From: Acanthococcus lagerstroemiae
Taxonomy: Eukaryota > Arthropoda > Insecta > Hemiptera > Eriococcidae
Direction of reading: 5' to 3'
Length of the DNA: 64,000 nt
NCBI GenBank assembly: GCA_031841125.1
Contig: JAJSSI010000010.1
Location: forward strand, 1-64,000
The notes beneath the pieces were generated by a model. It saw only the letters and a list, made by a program, of their open reading frames with translations. It made no database searches and was not told where the DNA came from. The position numbers and the translations under genes are program-made. Positions 55,901 through 64,000 of the stretch are shown piece after piece; position 1 is the stretch's first letter, and each line of letters starts with the position of its first letter.

Positions 55901-56922
55901 ACTTTGTAGCTCTTTGGTAGTTCGCGAAAATCGATGAAATGATCCTTACAGTTGGTGATGTGTCGAGTGGCACCATTATCTATCCACCATGATGAATCAT
56001 TTTCGGTTACCTCGGAATTGTTGCAGCAGATTGTAAGAAGAGCAACTTTCTTCATTTCAGAGGAATTGGCAACATTACTTACAGCACCTTTCTTCTTGGC
56101 CTCTGATTCTGCCCTTGTTGGTCGACCATCTTTAATCCACTGTTCACATCTGCGGATCCAGTGACCCTGCTTTCCACAATACTTGCATCCTTGATCACTA
56201 GATGGGTTTGAATTCAATGGCTTAGCTCTGAAGTCTCTCTTCTTATGATTGGATTTTGCAGCCAGCAGCGCTTCAGACTCTCCTGTTGATGGCGGTACAA
56301 ATCCTCGTTCAAAGATAACCAACTGATTAACTAGGTCATCCATCGTTTCCTTTTCGTCATCTTTCAGCATCTGCCACGAAGACTTGAAAGTATCAAACGC
56401 ACTAGGTAAAATACTGAGCATTTTACATACAATCATAAGCTCTGGTAACTTCGCTAAGTTCTTCTCTGTAAGCCCGACATTAAGATCATGCCAGATACTT
56501 CTTAACTTGGCAGCATGCGTAGCAACATCGGCACCATTCATCCACTTGAACTCAAAAATACTCGACATAAGGGAGAACAACTGATCCTTGGCGCTAGCTT
56601 CAAAAAGTACCTTCAACTCGTTCCATAATTCAAACGCTGTCTCCTTATCCATGACTTTGACGTAAACTTCTTCTGACATTGCGCCAGTCATGATACTCTT
56701 GGCGAAAGAATTAGCTTTTCTGTACAGATCAACGGCTGCCTTGTGCTCTTTCTTTTGATCAGGTGAAGCATCATTAGCAATATCAACGGGTTTTGTTAAC
56801 TTACCGTCGATTACATCTAACGTGCCTTCATGGAAGTCGAGAGCGTCTCGAATTCTTCGTCTCCAAACCGGCCAATCTGACTTGCCTTGCAACGGCTTGA
56901 TAACAATTCTTGGCGACTCCAT
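52969..56922 (-). CDS. Copia Gag-Pol polyprotein
   Basis: 1317 aa from ATG at 56922 (MESPRIVIKPLQGKSDWPVW); the frame is open 41 codons further into the LTR, but this ATG opens the Gag domain. Order: Gag, CCHC knuckle CKYCGKQGHWIRRC (about residues 246-259), protease WWIDNGATRH (about 313), integrase HHCC-type HERWGHQNKKH...C..C, catalytic core with DVIGPF, LVSDGGGEFVN and PYTPQQNGKAERENRT, RT with WVYRVKTNPDGSVDRFKARL and the catalytic YVDDGLI, and RNase H with YSDADFGG and ALSTTEAEIVA. No stop or frameshift. The protease site is DNGA where DSGA or DTGA is usual; the remaining catalytic motifs look normal. Confidence 0.95.
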   Translation of the reverse strand: MESPRIVIKPLQGKSDWPVWRRRIRDALDFHEGTLDVIDGKLTKPVDIANDASPDQKKEHKAAVDLYRKANSFAKSIMTGAMSEEVYVKVMDKETAFELWNELKVLFEASAKDQLFSLMSSIFEFKWMNGADVATHAAKLRSIWHDLNVGLTEKNLAKLPELMIVCKMLSILPSAFDTFKSSWQMLKDDEKETMDDLVNQLVIFERGFVPPSTGESEALLAAKSNHKKRDFRAKPLNSNPSSDQGCKYCGKQGHWIRRCEQWIKDGRPTRAESEAKKKGAVSNVANSSEMKKVALLTICCNNSEVTENDSSWWIDNGATRHITNCKDHFIDFRELPKSYKVKAAGTEYLQAVGCGTIQIQSAIRGEEKVLELKDVWYVPKISRNLFSPLAAHDRNPGSTFESSATKCVFKIDDKIMITGTRKNQGSLYKADFVVTPQVESVNATIDMLQLYHERWGHQNKKHVKQKLEHELNMKVKLDDKICEDCIYGKSCRLPFGTNRKASKPGEILSTDVIGPFDESFSGYKYFVIFKDAYTKFRYGFVMKEKSEVKDCMKAVLAHAKNIGHSVKELVSDGGGEFVNREVDAILKDFGVEKHTTAPYTPQQNGKAERENRTVVEMARTFKYSNKDIEYPDEIWAELMQTAVYVLNRTAKSSEESKSPYESWLGKTPRIKHLRIIGSTAYFHIPDKKRRKMDAKAKKGVLVGYDGDQRYRIYVPEEREVYLSRDVMFQETLKDCKAKVELLIQPQNINKESVVEKNSEEPKNIESSDESESDDPEKLGENSGPRTRTQTGTALKQPSYLDEYVCFAEIETPTTFEQAISGSEKSEWQKAMESELKSLKENNTWEEVALPKGCKALPCKWVYRVKTNPDGSVDRFKARLVVKGFSQCEGVDYDQTFSPVIRLATVRCVIGVAASENMKLTQFDVSTAFLYGELKEELYMQKPEGFEGEKGKVCKLIKSLYGLKQAPRCWSERFGDFLKKESFKMSKADPCLFTYEENGEKMLLTMYVDDGLIAYSDQKVLDCFLNKLRQEFKIVSKEANYYLGLEIKKTNDGITITQKGYAKKMLSKFGFNDSRPICTPMLKGTNVEQSKKEQEKAFPYRQVVGSLMYLMTGTRPDLAYSIGVLSRSLENPANEDIARAKRVLQYVKGTADFGIRYSMRSKELECYSDADFGGCQTTARSTTGIIIKYAAGAVSWLSQRQMSIALSTTEAEIVAASEAGKEAVWLTEMLKSLVGRKFVPTLLMDNAAALKLAENPVMHRRTKHIHRRHMYIQELVSNGDIRVSYVMSEDQLADMLTKPLERVRLYALCEKIGLQQNC

Positions 56923-56973
56923 TTCAGCCTCATTACCGCAACTCTGATTGTCGCGCAGTGCGGAAGCGTAACA

Positions 56974-56987
56974 CTGGTCCCATAACC
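56974..56987 (-). promoter_or_regulatory. Copia primer-binding site (half initiator tRNA type)
   Basis: The sense strand reads GGTTATGGGACCAG directly after the 5' LTR. This is nearly the site by which Drosophila copia primes from an internal fragment of initiator methionine tRNA. Confidence 0.75.
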
Positions 56988-57206
56988 TCTTAAATTCACA
57001 TAATGAAAACTCGCGAAAATGAAAACAAAGTACTTTTAATGACAAACGGAATACATCTTGTACCGAATTAAAAAAAAAAATTTTATCAGACTAAAAGATA
57101 AGTCTCTAGTAAAAGGTGCGTACAAACTGTAGTAACAACATAATCTTAAGGCATGTGTACACTGAACAACTTAAATGTATATATGATAGCATTCCTAAAC
57201 TCAACA
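56988..57206 (-). repeat. Copia 5' LTR
   Basis: 219 bp; the sense strand runs TGTTGAG to TTTAAGA. It holds the promoter in this family and contains extra codons in frame with Gag-Pol. Target duplication TGCTC follows at 57207-57211. Confidence 0.92.
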
Positions 57207-57211
57207 TGCTC

Positions 57212-60050
57212 ATGCTACTTCAGTGAGTGTTTCCGATCGTGTATGTAACGTTAGTAACAAACTGAATTTTCTCATTTACCGAACATTGTAGTAACAAAAT
57301 AGACTTTTTTATCACTACTATATGGTGTCCACTCTCTCTCTAATTTGTGCAGTAGCTCGGATCTGAACATGAACTGAGTAACCATACTCACACTTATAAG
57401 TAGCTTAGTCTGAACTGAATACGACGGTTTTTACATTTTCGACTGTATAGGAATGATGCTTGAAAATCTTTGAGACGATTTCTAGATACTCATTTTGTAG
57501 TATTTACCAACTGAACACGTCTAGGTTTCCTTGGGTTTCTTATTCTAAGAATGTGTGATGAAATCCCAATTCGCGAGTGACGTTCCCAACCAATTTTGTA
57601 GAAGTACCATACCATTTTCAAATATGATGAGATGGATAATTGTAATCGTACTAAAGTAGTTTTTAGGCTCTTGAATCTACAGAAACGACAACTAATGAGT
57701 CAAAACAACGTTTTTACTTTCTTAAAATTATAAATCATAATTCAGACGGTTGTACATCGCAGAACACGAATAAAAAAATCTTCATTAATACCCATACGGT
57801 AGGGGTGTACCCCGGCCTTATGTAATAACACCTGGTATTATTAGTTGTATATAGTACGACATGAACTGAAACAAACAAAAATAATAATAATTATAATAAA
57901 ATATTAGACACTTGTATCTCTCTAGATGGTTTCAGATCTATATTAATTTGTATGGTGAAAACGTGTTTTCAAAATGTTCATAACCAGAAAAATAGGAAGA
58001 CATGAAACTATTCCAACCAAGGAAAAATTTCTCGTAACCGCTCGAAACGAAGACGAACCTGATCATTGAAGGTCACCCACTAAGACGTAATATTATAGAA
58101 AATCTAGACTGATTCATTTTTTTTTTTGTATACAGAGACGTTAGGTCTGTGATACTTATTATTAAAGTGTGGATTCTCTAGCATTTACCAAATCACAGGT
58201 TGGGGACTCGGAAATTTTTTTATTTTGCCGATTTTAGACGTATATTCCTACATAGAACGAAAATGATTTACATCTCACGATTCATTTAGCGATGGACGCC
58301 TCAGATTTACACAAGAAAAACATCTTGCAGGGGTTCGGAGGTTTTTTTTTGCATGTATTTGCTAAATACTGTCAAAAATGTAATTTTCAGGGTCAAAAAA
58401 TCTGCACTCTGCTTATTATATTTACGAGATATCTATACGTTAAATTTAAAAACATCATTTTTTGATTGTTGAACGGACCAATTTTACACAACGAGTGTTT
58501 AATGAAACAAAATTGCCACTCGCGACGCACTGTACGATCGATCAAAAGCAGTTTTTTGAAAAAATTAAAAAAAATGAAGGTACTTACATCCATAATAATA
58601 TACTGTTGTATTATTGTCGGGTATGGGAATCTCATTCCCTATGGTTACAGGATAATTCGGTAAATTCTAAAAGGGCAAAAGAAATTACATACCTATGAGT
58701 CTCGTGTAAATTTAATATAAAAAAAAAATAAAAATAAAAAAAAATACCTTAGTACTGTAAAAAAGACGAAAATAAATAATAGGTACTTACATTGTTGGTT
58801 CCTGTAGACATTTTTGGCAAAAATTGAAATGAACTATATAGCGAACTTTCGAAAAACGAACACAAAAAACTTTCAGAACTTATAGGTTCGATTGCAAATC
58901 GTGGTCTGATCGATCGGCATCGGTTCGAGTTGGAATTAGGCAGCGGATTTGGGCTTATCAGTTTCCATAGTGTAGGGATTTCTGTCGACTCAGCTAAAAA
59001 ATGGTCCCGCCAGCGTCCATAAAATAGACGGAAATGTGTAGGCGAGTTGGAACATTTGTACCATGATTCTGAACCTGAGGCTCACGTAAGGTATAAACCG
59101 AATCTCTTTCTTGGTGTACGACAATTTATCAGGCAGAATTCTGTACTAACACGCAAAACGCGGATTGTTTAGGCTTCTACTGGCTCCAATTATACTCGAA
59201 CTGCTGAATTTCTCATTACTACACAAGTCCAATTTGAGACCTGACCAACTCAAAAATTCAACAGACATTCCTCGAAACAGTTACCAATCTGGTAATTTCA
59301 AAGCATCTTGAGAGGTAGTCATTCTTTTTTTCCGCTCTCAGTGTATTCGTCATAATATACTCAAATTATTTTTCCCTCTATTTTTACACGTTTTTTCAAG
59401 TGTTCATGATTCATAAATTACCACTATGTTGTACACACTCTCAAAATTTTATGGGACAAAGTCAATAATGTAGGGTGGCTGGTGTTTTCAATGTTCACAG
59501 GTGATATTACGGACTTTGACCATCTACGTCACGAATCACACATAAACCTATTTCACTCATTTCAAAAACATCTTGAGAGGTCTTTGTAATATATGTACAC
59601 GATTTAGATACGTTTTCTACAGATCTCAGATTCATTTCATTTCTCTACCTATCAGATTTTAATTGAGTATACAGTCCAGTCTTTTGTTTTGAACTATGGA
59701 AATTATTCTACCCATATCTGGGTTATAAATCTCGAAAAATAATAACAATCACATACACCTGCAACCGTGGTTAGCTTGAGCCAATGACTCATCTCATCGA
59801 ACAAGTCCAAGCTTGTCTTATGACATCACAATGAATCATAATACCTAATATGTTCTATTTTCATCACACCCATCGTCCCTTACAACCGGTACATCTTTTC
59901 TGACATAGCCGTAATTATATTAGGTTGACGACGTATTTTGAAGGTACTGCAATTTTATTCAAACGGTTGTCGTCGAATGTAGATAAAATTCCTCACGAAG
60001 ACGATTGGTAAAATAATGCGTCACAGTAGATAAAATCGTAAACGGCTACA
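57212..60050. other. No gene identified
   Basis: AT-rich, no supported coding. 59801-59830 is a 28/30 inverted match to 51909-51938. Poly-A/T-rich patches lie at 58115-58130 and 58725-58745. Confidence 0.5.
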
Positions 60051-60054
60051 CCAC

Positions 60055-60235
60055 CACAGGGAAAAAATACATAGGGTAGTAGAAATGACGAGCGACACAC
60101 GCATACAGTCACCGAAAAAAAAAAAAATAGCACCGTGAAGAAGAAAAAAAAACGAAGCCGAGAGTGAATGACGGTTGAACGGAGAAAAAAATACATAGGG
60201 CAGCAGAAATGACGGACGACACACGCATACATGAA
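60055..60235 (+). repeat. Tandem-like 50-bp repeat upstream of right-arm promoters
   Basis: AAAAAATACATAGGGTAGTA and AAAAAATACATAGGGCAGCA begin two copies of about 50 bp (about 60061-60110 and 60185-60233), each ending CGACACACGCATACA. They may be upstream control elements or terminal-region repeats of the virus-like element. Confidence 0.65.
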
Positions 60236-60407
60236 CCTGAGGAAAAGTACAGTATGCTTCTAAAATCCGTCACCAAGTCTGAAATAGTAAACTGTATGTC
60301 GTCTTCATTAGCTATCAATCAAACTTTCACGATTTCTATGTACAGTATTATGGATGGGTGCGCGCGCAGAAGGGGGCGTGGCCTAGTCCCCCAGGGAGAC
60401 CGAACGT

Positions 60408-60600
60408 CTCTGAAAAAGTATATATAGAACCCCGCTCACACGTATTCCTCATTGCTCTTGCGACTGTTGATCTAGACGAACCTCTGTTGGTGACATCTGG
60501 TAAACCTTGCATTGGCGCCTTACTGCGATTTTTCTTGCGATTTTCTTGCGATTTTCTGCATTCACTGTTTACGGCTTGTGAAAGTGTTTTGTAAGATTGT
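60408..60600 (+). promoter_or_regulatory. Upstream duplicate promoter and leader
   Basis: CTCTGAAAAAGTATATATAG at 60408 and the leader with TTTTTCTTGCGATTTTCTTG repeat the layout found 330 bp downstream (60744-60900). No ORF of the 60.9-kb type follows here, so this is either a second start site for the same gene or the remnant of a duplicated gene. Confidence 0.6.
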
Positions 60601-60743
60601 TGAAAGACTGGTATTATATATTGAAAGAGTGCGAGTCATTAGGACATTAGGTTGATATAATAGTAAGGGGTACTTGAGAGCTTATAGGTAGATATTAAAA
60701 AATCTTTTGGGTATTTTATGGTAGTGGTGGGGGTAATAAGCTG

Positions 60744-60810
60744 TCTCTGAAAAAGTATAAATAGAAGTGTGGTTACCTAGTATAATCACTCTTGCTGTGG
60801 ACCTCACAGT
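60744..60810 (+). promoter_or_regulatory. Early-type promoter of the 60.9-kb gene
   Basis: TCTCTGAAAAAGTATAAATA, then CCTAGTATAATCACTCTTGC and CTGTGGACCTCACAGTG. Parts are shared with the minus-strand promoters at 42630-42690 and 41778-41874. Confidence 0.85.
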
Positions 60811-60899
60811 GAACACATGTCTTTTGCGGAAGCTCTGTTCATTGATTGATTGTTTACTGCGAATTATTACTGCGATTTTTCTTGCGATTATTACTTGCG

Positions 60900-61964
60900 A
60901 TGGCTCAAGCGTATGTTGATTTTATCAACCATCATCCTTTAATGGATAGGAGCGTGAAAGAATTATGTGTTTTAGGTAAGGTACATAAGATACCTTATTA
61001 TTATAGGTTAACTAAAAAACAGTTGGTGTATGCTCTTACCAACACTGTACAGAATTTAGATTTAAGTACTAACACCAAAAAAAGTGAAAAAACTGTAAAT
61101 AGTAATTATAAGTTAGCTGATATATTTCCATTTAAGTTTAGTTTATTCCCTAGAAATAAGAAATTGAGCCAGTGGGCAAAACCTGGCCTGTGTAAATATT
61201 TAGATCAGATTAATGCTAGTCCTGTAGTTTTAAGTCATACTAACACCAAAAAAAATGAAAAAACTGTAAATAGTAATTATAAGTTAGCTGATATATTTCC
61301 ATTTAAGGTTAGTTTATTCACTAGAAATAAGAAATTGAGCCAGTGGGAAAAACCTGGCTTGAAGAGTTATATCGAGAAACTTGAAGCTGAGATTGAAAGT
61401 GAACCTGTAGAAGAGTGTGTGAACAGTGAATTGATTGAAAAAACTAAAGAGAGTGATGAAGTGGTGCAGAATTTAAACACAAACAAGGATGTGAGTGATT
61501 TAAACATTGGTTTGGAAACCGAATTAGCGCTAGGAGACGAGTTTAGTTTTGAATTATCGACTAGCGAGTTGGATTTCGACGATATTTTGAAAGAGTTGAA
61601 CCTTATGACTGGGGTGCCGCTACCAGTGTCATATGAGAGTGAGTTGGATTCTCTCCTGAATGAGTTGGGAGGTATGGAGGAACCTGTCAATGAGCCGTGT
61701 GAGATGTTGTTGGGAGATATTTTCCCATTTGACAACAGTGTTTTTGTTCGTGCCCGTCCCTCTAGATGGAGTCGCCCTGGCTTACATAAGTATATGAGAC
61801 GTTTACAGGTAAGTGAACCCGATCCCATGTTGAATGAGTATGTTACGCGTCGTCCTACTCGTCCCTTACCTCTCGAACGGTATGTGCTCCCGCGTTTCGG
61901 CCCGTTTCTCCCGTCGCCTGTCCATCCGCCTGTAACCGCTGCTCCTCTTCCACCCCCCCGGTGA
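60900..61964 (+). CDS. SAP-like protein with three-fold DIFPF repeat
   Basis: I chose ATG at 60900 (MAQAYVDFINHHPLMDRSVK); 354 aa. The N-terminal ~45 residues, KELCVLGKVHKIPYYYRLTK then KQLVYAL, form a SAP/Rho-N-like helix pair, as in the 42.6-kb protein. Then comes a module with YKLADIFPF...F.RNKKLSQW.KPGL..Y, present twice nearly identically (about 61069-61200 and 61240-61375) and a third time, diverged, near 61710-61810 (LLGDIFPFDNSVFVRARPSR W.RPGL). The linker is acidic and the C-terminal end Pro/Arg-rich. It ends 22 bases before the polymerase ATG. Role unknown; I infer a DNA- or packaging-associated early protein. Confidence 0.6.
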   Translation: MAQAYVDFINHHPLMDRSVKELCVLGKVHKIPYYYRLTKKQLVYALTNTVQNLDLSTNTKKSEKTVNSNYKLADIFPFKFSLFPRNKKLSQWAKPGLCKYLDQINASPVVLSHTNTKKNEKTVNSNYKLADIFPFKVSLFTRNKKLSQWEKPGLKSYIEKLEAEIESEPVEECVNSELIEKTKESDEVVQNLNTNKDVSDLNIGLETELALGDEFSFELSTSELDFDDILKELNLMTGVPLPVSYESELDSLLNELGGMEEPVNEPCEMLLGDIFPFDNSVFVRARPSRWSRPGLHKYMRRLQVSEPDPMLNEYVTRRPTRPLPLERYVLPRFGPFLPSPVHPPVTAAPLPPPR

Positions 61965-61986
61965 GACTAACAGTGTAGAGGTTGAG

Positions 61987-64000
61987 ATGGACCCATTCTT
62001 GGCAGAATTATTAGGCATCCCCTATCCACCGGTATCGCGTCAGACTTTGTTAGAGGAAGATTTGTACTTGAGTGACGAGACTGACAGTGAGGAAGAAGAG
62101 GATGGAGATGACGACGATAATAATGATGATGACGGCGACAATAATGACGATGATGACCAGAATGATGACGACCCTTCCGGACAGGGGAACATTGACGGAC
62201 AGGGAAACATTGACGGAGATGACAATGATGACGGAGGACGCCCTGATATTCTCGCGCAGTTGGTAAGTGATTTAAATCTCGACAAAGAATCCGATGACGT
62301 TTACTACGGTAGAGGGGCGCCACTCTTAAAGTATGTAGACGTTATCGAATTGTCTAGTCGACAGATTGCAAAGTTTAAAACGAGAATGAATCAGTATAAG
62401 ATGGTGTTTAAGAGTAACCTTCCGCCTATGAAGAAAGAGGATTTAGTAACGGCCGCGTTAGAGGAAATGATGACGTATGCGAAATATCGGGCCCAGGACA
62501 GCGGAGGTGACCATATCAATCTCATTGTTGAGAATGTGAAATTTTTCAACGCGATATCGTCTGGTTTCGGAACATCTGAGCACGTTCGTAAACTTCAAGA
62601 AAAACTTTTCCAAATTTTGTCTTCGGATGAGAGTGTAGATATTCTGAAGTGTGTGTTTAGTGTCCACGCCGTCAACTTACCCAAGGGGCAGGGCCGTTCG
62701 AAAATAGTGAACCTTACCAAGGATAAACGAACTAAACAGTGTATAGTTAGGATTAATAATAGTGACAATCTGTGTGGACCGAGGGCTATAGTAGTTGGTC
62801 TTACCTACCACACGAATAATATACTAGGTCGTCAGCTAACCCCTTCGCAAATTAAACAAATTCGTATAGGGCGACACATTCAGACTGAGCTGGCTGAGGA
62901 ACTGTGTAACCAGTTGGTCGACTATAATTTAGAGGCTTTCACCTTGGAAGATTTGAGGAATGTCGAGGAGATGTTGGATATTCAGATCAACGTTATTTGC
63001 GCTGAATCGTTCAACAGTCTCATTTACAGAGGAGAGGATCGTCCTATTCGTGTATATTTGTACAAGCAAGGTAATCACTTTGATTGTGTGTCAAAGGTAA
63101 ATCAATTCTTTGGATCGGTTTATTTTTGTAACGATTGCTTTACGCCGTACAATAACCTGAATGGACACGTATGCAAGAGGAAGAAAGATAATTGTAAAGT
63201 GTGTAGTGGCCATGCGCATGAAGAGTCGACTGTCAGACGGATTTTGTGTATAGTATGCAAAAGATACTGTATGAATAGCGAGTGCCTGGTAAAACATAGG
63301 AGAGAAGTGTGCCCGGTCGAGTATAAATGTGAGACGTGTAATAAAATCATCAAGAGGACCAGGAGACACGTTTGTGGGTATGGAAAATGTCGCAACTGCT
63401 TGCAGATTGTCCATTTTGATACGCATAAATGCTTTATGCTCCAGCGCCCCTCGAAAGGTGGACGATGCACGTCAGCTTGTAGGACTTGCCAGCCTGATGA
63501 AACAGAAGAGGTGAACCCAGACTGTACTTATACCGAGAAGTACATTTTCTTTGACTACGAAACTGACCAGTCTTCAGGTGTCCACGTTCCAAACATGATT
63601 ATTGCCCACGATTTTGAAGGGAATGTGTACAGGTTCGATACAAACGACGAGTTTTGTTCGTGGCTCATCGACCGTTCTCATAAGGGTTATACAGCAATCG
63701 CGCACTATGCGAAAGGTTACGACACACATTTCATCCTCCAATACTGCGTGAAGAACAGTATTCGCCCGTATACAGTGTACAATGGGTCTAAAATTATGCT
63801 CTTAGAAATAAATCACTTGAAATTGAAAATTATAGACTCGCATAACTTTCTACAAATTCCTCTCTCGAAGTTCCCCTCTACTTTTGGTCTTGACGAGTTA
63901 AAGAAGGGTCACTTTCCACATCTTGCAAATACCAGCGCCAATGCAATGTATGTTGGTCCCCTTCTGTCGAAAGAGATGTACTGTTACGAGACTATGATGC
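61987..64000 (+). CDS. Protein-primed family B DNA polymerase, N-terminal 671 aa (runs off window)
   Basis: ATG at 61987; open to the window end. Residues 30-80 are an Asp/Asn-rich acidic tract. Residues 250-370 look like an OTU-type cysteine protease: SDNLCGPRAIVVGL (Cys263) and QGNHFDCV (His364). Residues 380-503 hold many CxxC/H pairs (zinc-binding). From 518 the exonuclease domain of the organellar/viral DNA polymerase B group starts: Exo I FFDYETD (D523, E525), Exo II AHYAKGYDTHFIL (D579), and IDSHNFLQIPLSKFPSTFGL. Polymerase palm motifs should lie beyond the window. This arrangement is typical of Polinton/Maverick and adintovirus-type elements; the product copies the element DNA. Confidence 0.88.
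   Translation, partial: MDPFLAELLGIPYPPVSRQTLLEEDLYLSDETDSEEEEDGDDDDNNDDDGDNNDDDDQNDDDPSGQGNIDGQGNIDGDDNDDGGRPDILAQLVSDLNLDKESDDVYYGRGAPLLKYVDVIELSSRQIAKFKTRMNQYKMVFKSNLPPMKKEDLVTAALEEMMTYAKYRAQDSGGDHINLIVENVKFFNAISSGFGTSEHVRKLQEKLFQILSSDESVDILKCVFSVHAVNLPKGQGRSKIVNLTKDKRTKQCIVRINNSDNLCGPRAIVVGLTYHTNNILGRQLTPSQIKQIRIGRHIQTELAEELCNQLVDYNLEAFTLEDLRNVEEMLDIQINVICAESFNSLIYRGEDRPIRVYLYKQGNHFDCVSKVNQFFGSVYFCNDCFTPYNNLNGHVCKRKKDNCKVCSGHAHEESTVRRILCIVCKRYCMNSECLVKHRREVCPVEYKCETCNKIIKRTRRHVCGYGKCRNCLQIVHFDTHKCFMLQRPSKGGRCTSACRTCQPDETEEVNPDCTYTEKYIFFDYETDQSSGVHVPNMIIAHDFEGNVYRFDTNDEFCSWLIDRSHKGYTAIAHYAKGYDTHFILQYCVKNSIRPYTVYNGSKIMLLEINHLKLKIIDSHNFLQIPLSKFPSTFGLDELKKGHFPHLANTSANAMYVGPLLSKEMYCYETMM

Larger units (their letters stand above)
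52685..57206 (-). mobile_element. Ty1/copia retrotransposon, apparently complete
   Basis: 4522 bp with two near-identical LTRs, a perfect 5-bp target duplication, a primer site, a purine tract and one uninterrupted Gag-Pol frame. The LTRs differ by only a 2-bp indel and a very few substitutions, so the insertion is recent. It sits in the region between the two arms of the virus-like element. Confidence 0.95.

Noticed and set aside
61367..61828. 153-codon minus-strand frame
   Set aside because: Antisense shadow of the SAP-like repeat protein.
62072..62323. Frames in other registers over 62.0-62.3 kb
   Set aside because: They arise from the Asp-rich low-complexity part of the polymerase gene.
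1..64000. CRISPR arrays, tRNA and rRNA genes
   Set aside because: None seen; the repeats present are transposon-derived and I found no convincing cloverleaf with A and B boxes.

Overview
The window looks like arthropod, most likely insect, nuclear DNA. It is AT-rich, genes are split by short GT-AG introns, short (TTAGG)n tracts occur, and much of the sequence is nested transposable elements of kinds common in insects: PIF/Harbinger with MADF partners, hAT, Tc1, CACTA-like, R1-clade and RTE-clade LINEs, Ty1/copia and several MITE families. I found no single-copy conserved host gene and cannot name the species.

Layout. 1-2.4 kb: a decayed Harbinger element with its MADF/BESS partner on the other strand. 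4.6-12.5 kb: a CACTA-like fragment, then a Harbinger transposase gene whose five exons still join into an open 340-codon frame on the minus strand. Intron 1 of that gene holds a (TTAGG)n tract carrying a 5'-truncated R1-clade LINE (7.45-11.36 kb), and intron 4 holds another LINE with a 148-bp insertion inside it. 12.7-18.1 kb: copia remnants, an unrecognised spliced coiled-coil gene and a family of about 250-bp repeats that turns into an inverted copy. 18.8-22.5 kb: a CACTA-like transposase broken by a complete hAT element (19594-21903, exact 8-bp target duplication) and by a MITE. 23-33.7 kb: MITEs, an RTE LINE tail inserted in a decayed copy of a viral-type gene, an unrecognised multi-exon gene, a small Myb/SANT gene and a Tc1 element.

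34.9-64 kb is the most interesting part. Minus-strand multi-exon genes at 34.9-41.1 kb include one with features of the C-terminal half of a UL52/PrimPol-type primase. From 41.2 kb to the window end I see an integrated DNA virus or Polinton-like element. It has a short early-type gene cluster on the minus strand (putative replication accessory protein, SAP/Rho-N-like protein, and a 68-aa protein resembling the GADD34/PPP1R15 C-terminal domain). On the plus strand there is a SAP-like protein with an internal three-fold repeat, followed by a protein-primed family B DNA polymerase with an OTU-like region, which runs off the window. Promoters of the two arms share the same TATA cassette and initiator region in opposite orientations, which is the best evidence that both arms belong to one element. 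Between the arms lie an eight-exon gene joining C2H2-type zinc fingers to a P-element-type transposase, and a young, apparently complete Ty1/copia retrotransposon (52685-57206).

As a working model, a Polinton/adintovirus-like genome brought its polymerase, DNA-binding proteins and an eIF2-alpha-phosphatase cofactor-like protein, and was later invaded by copia. Whether the P-type gene and the primase cluster belong to it is open.
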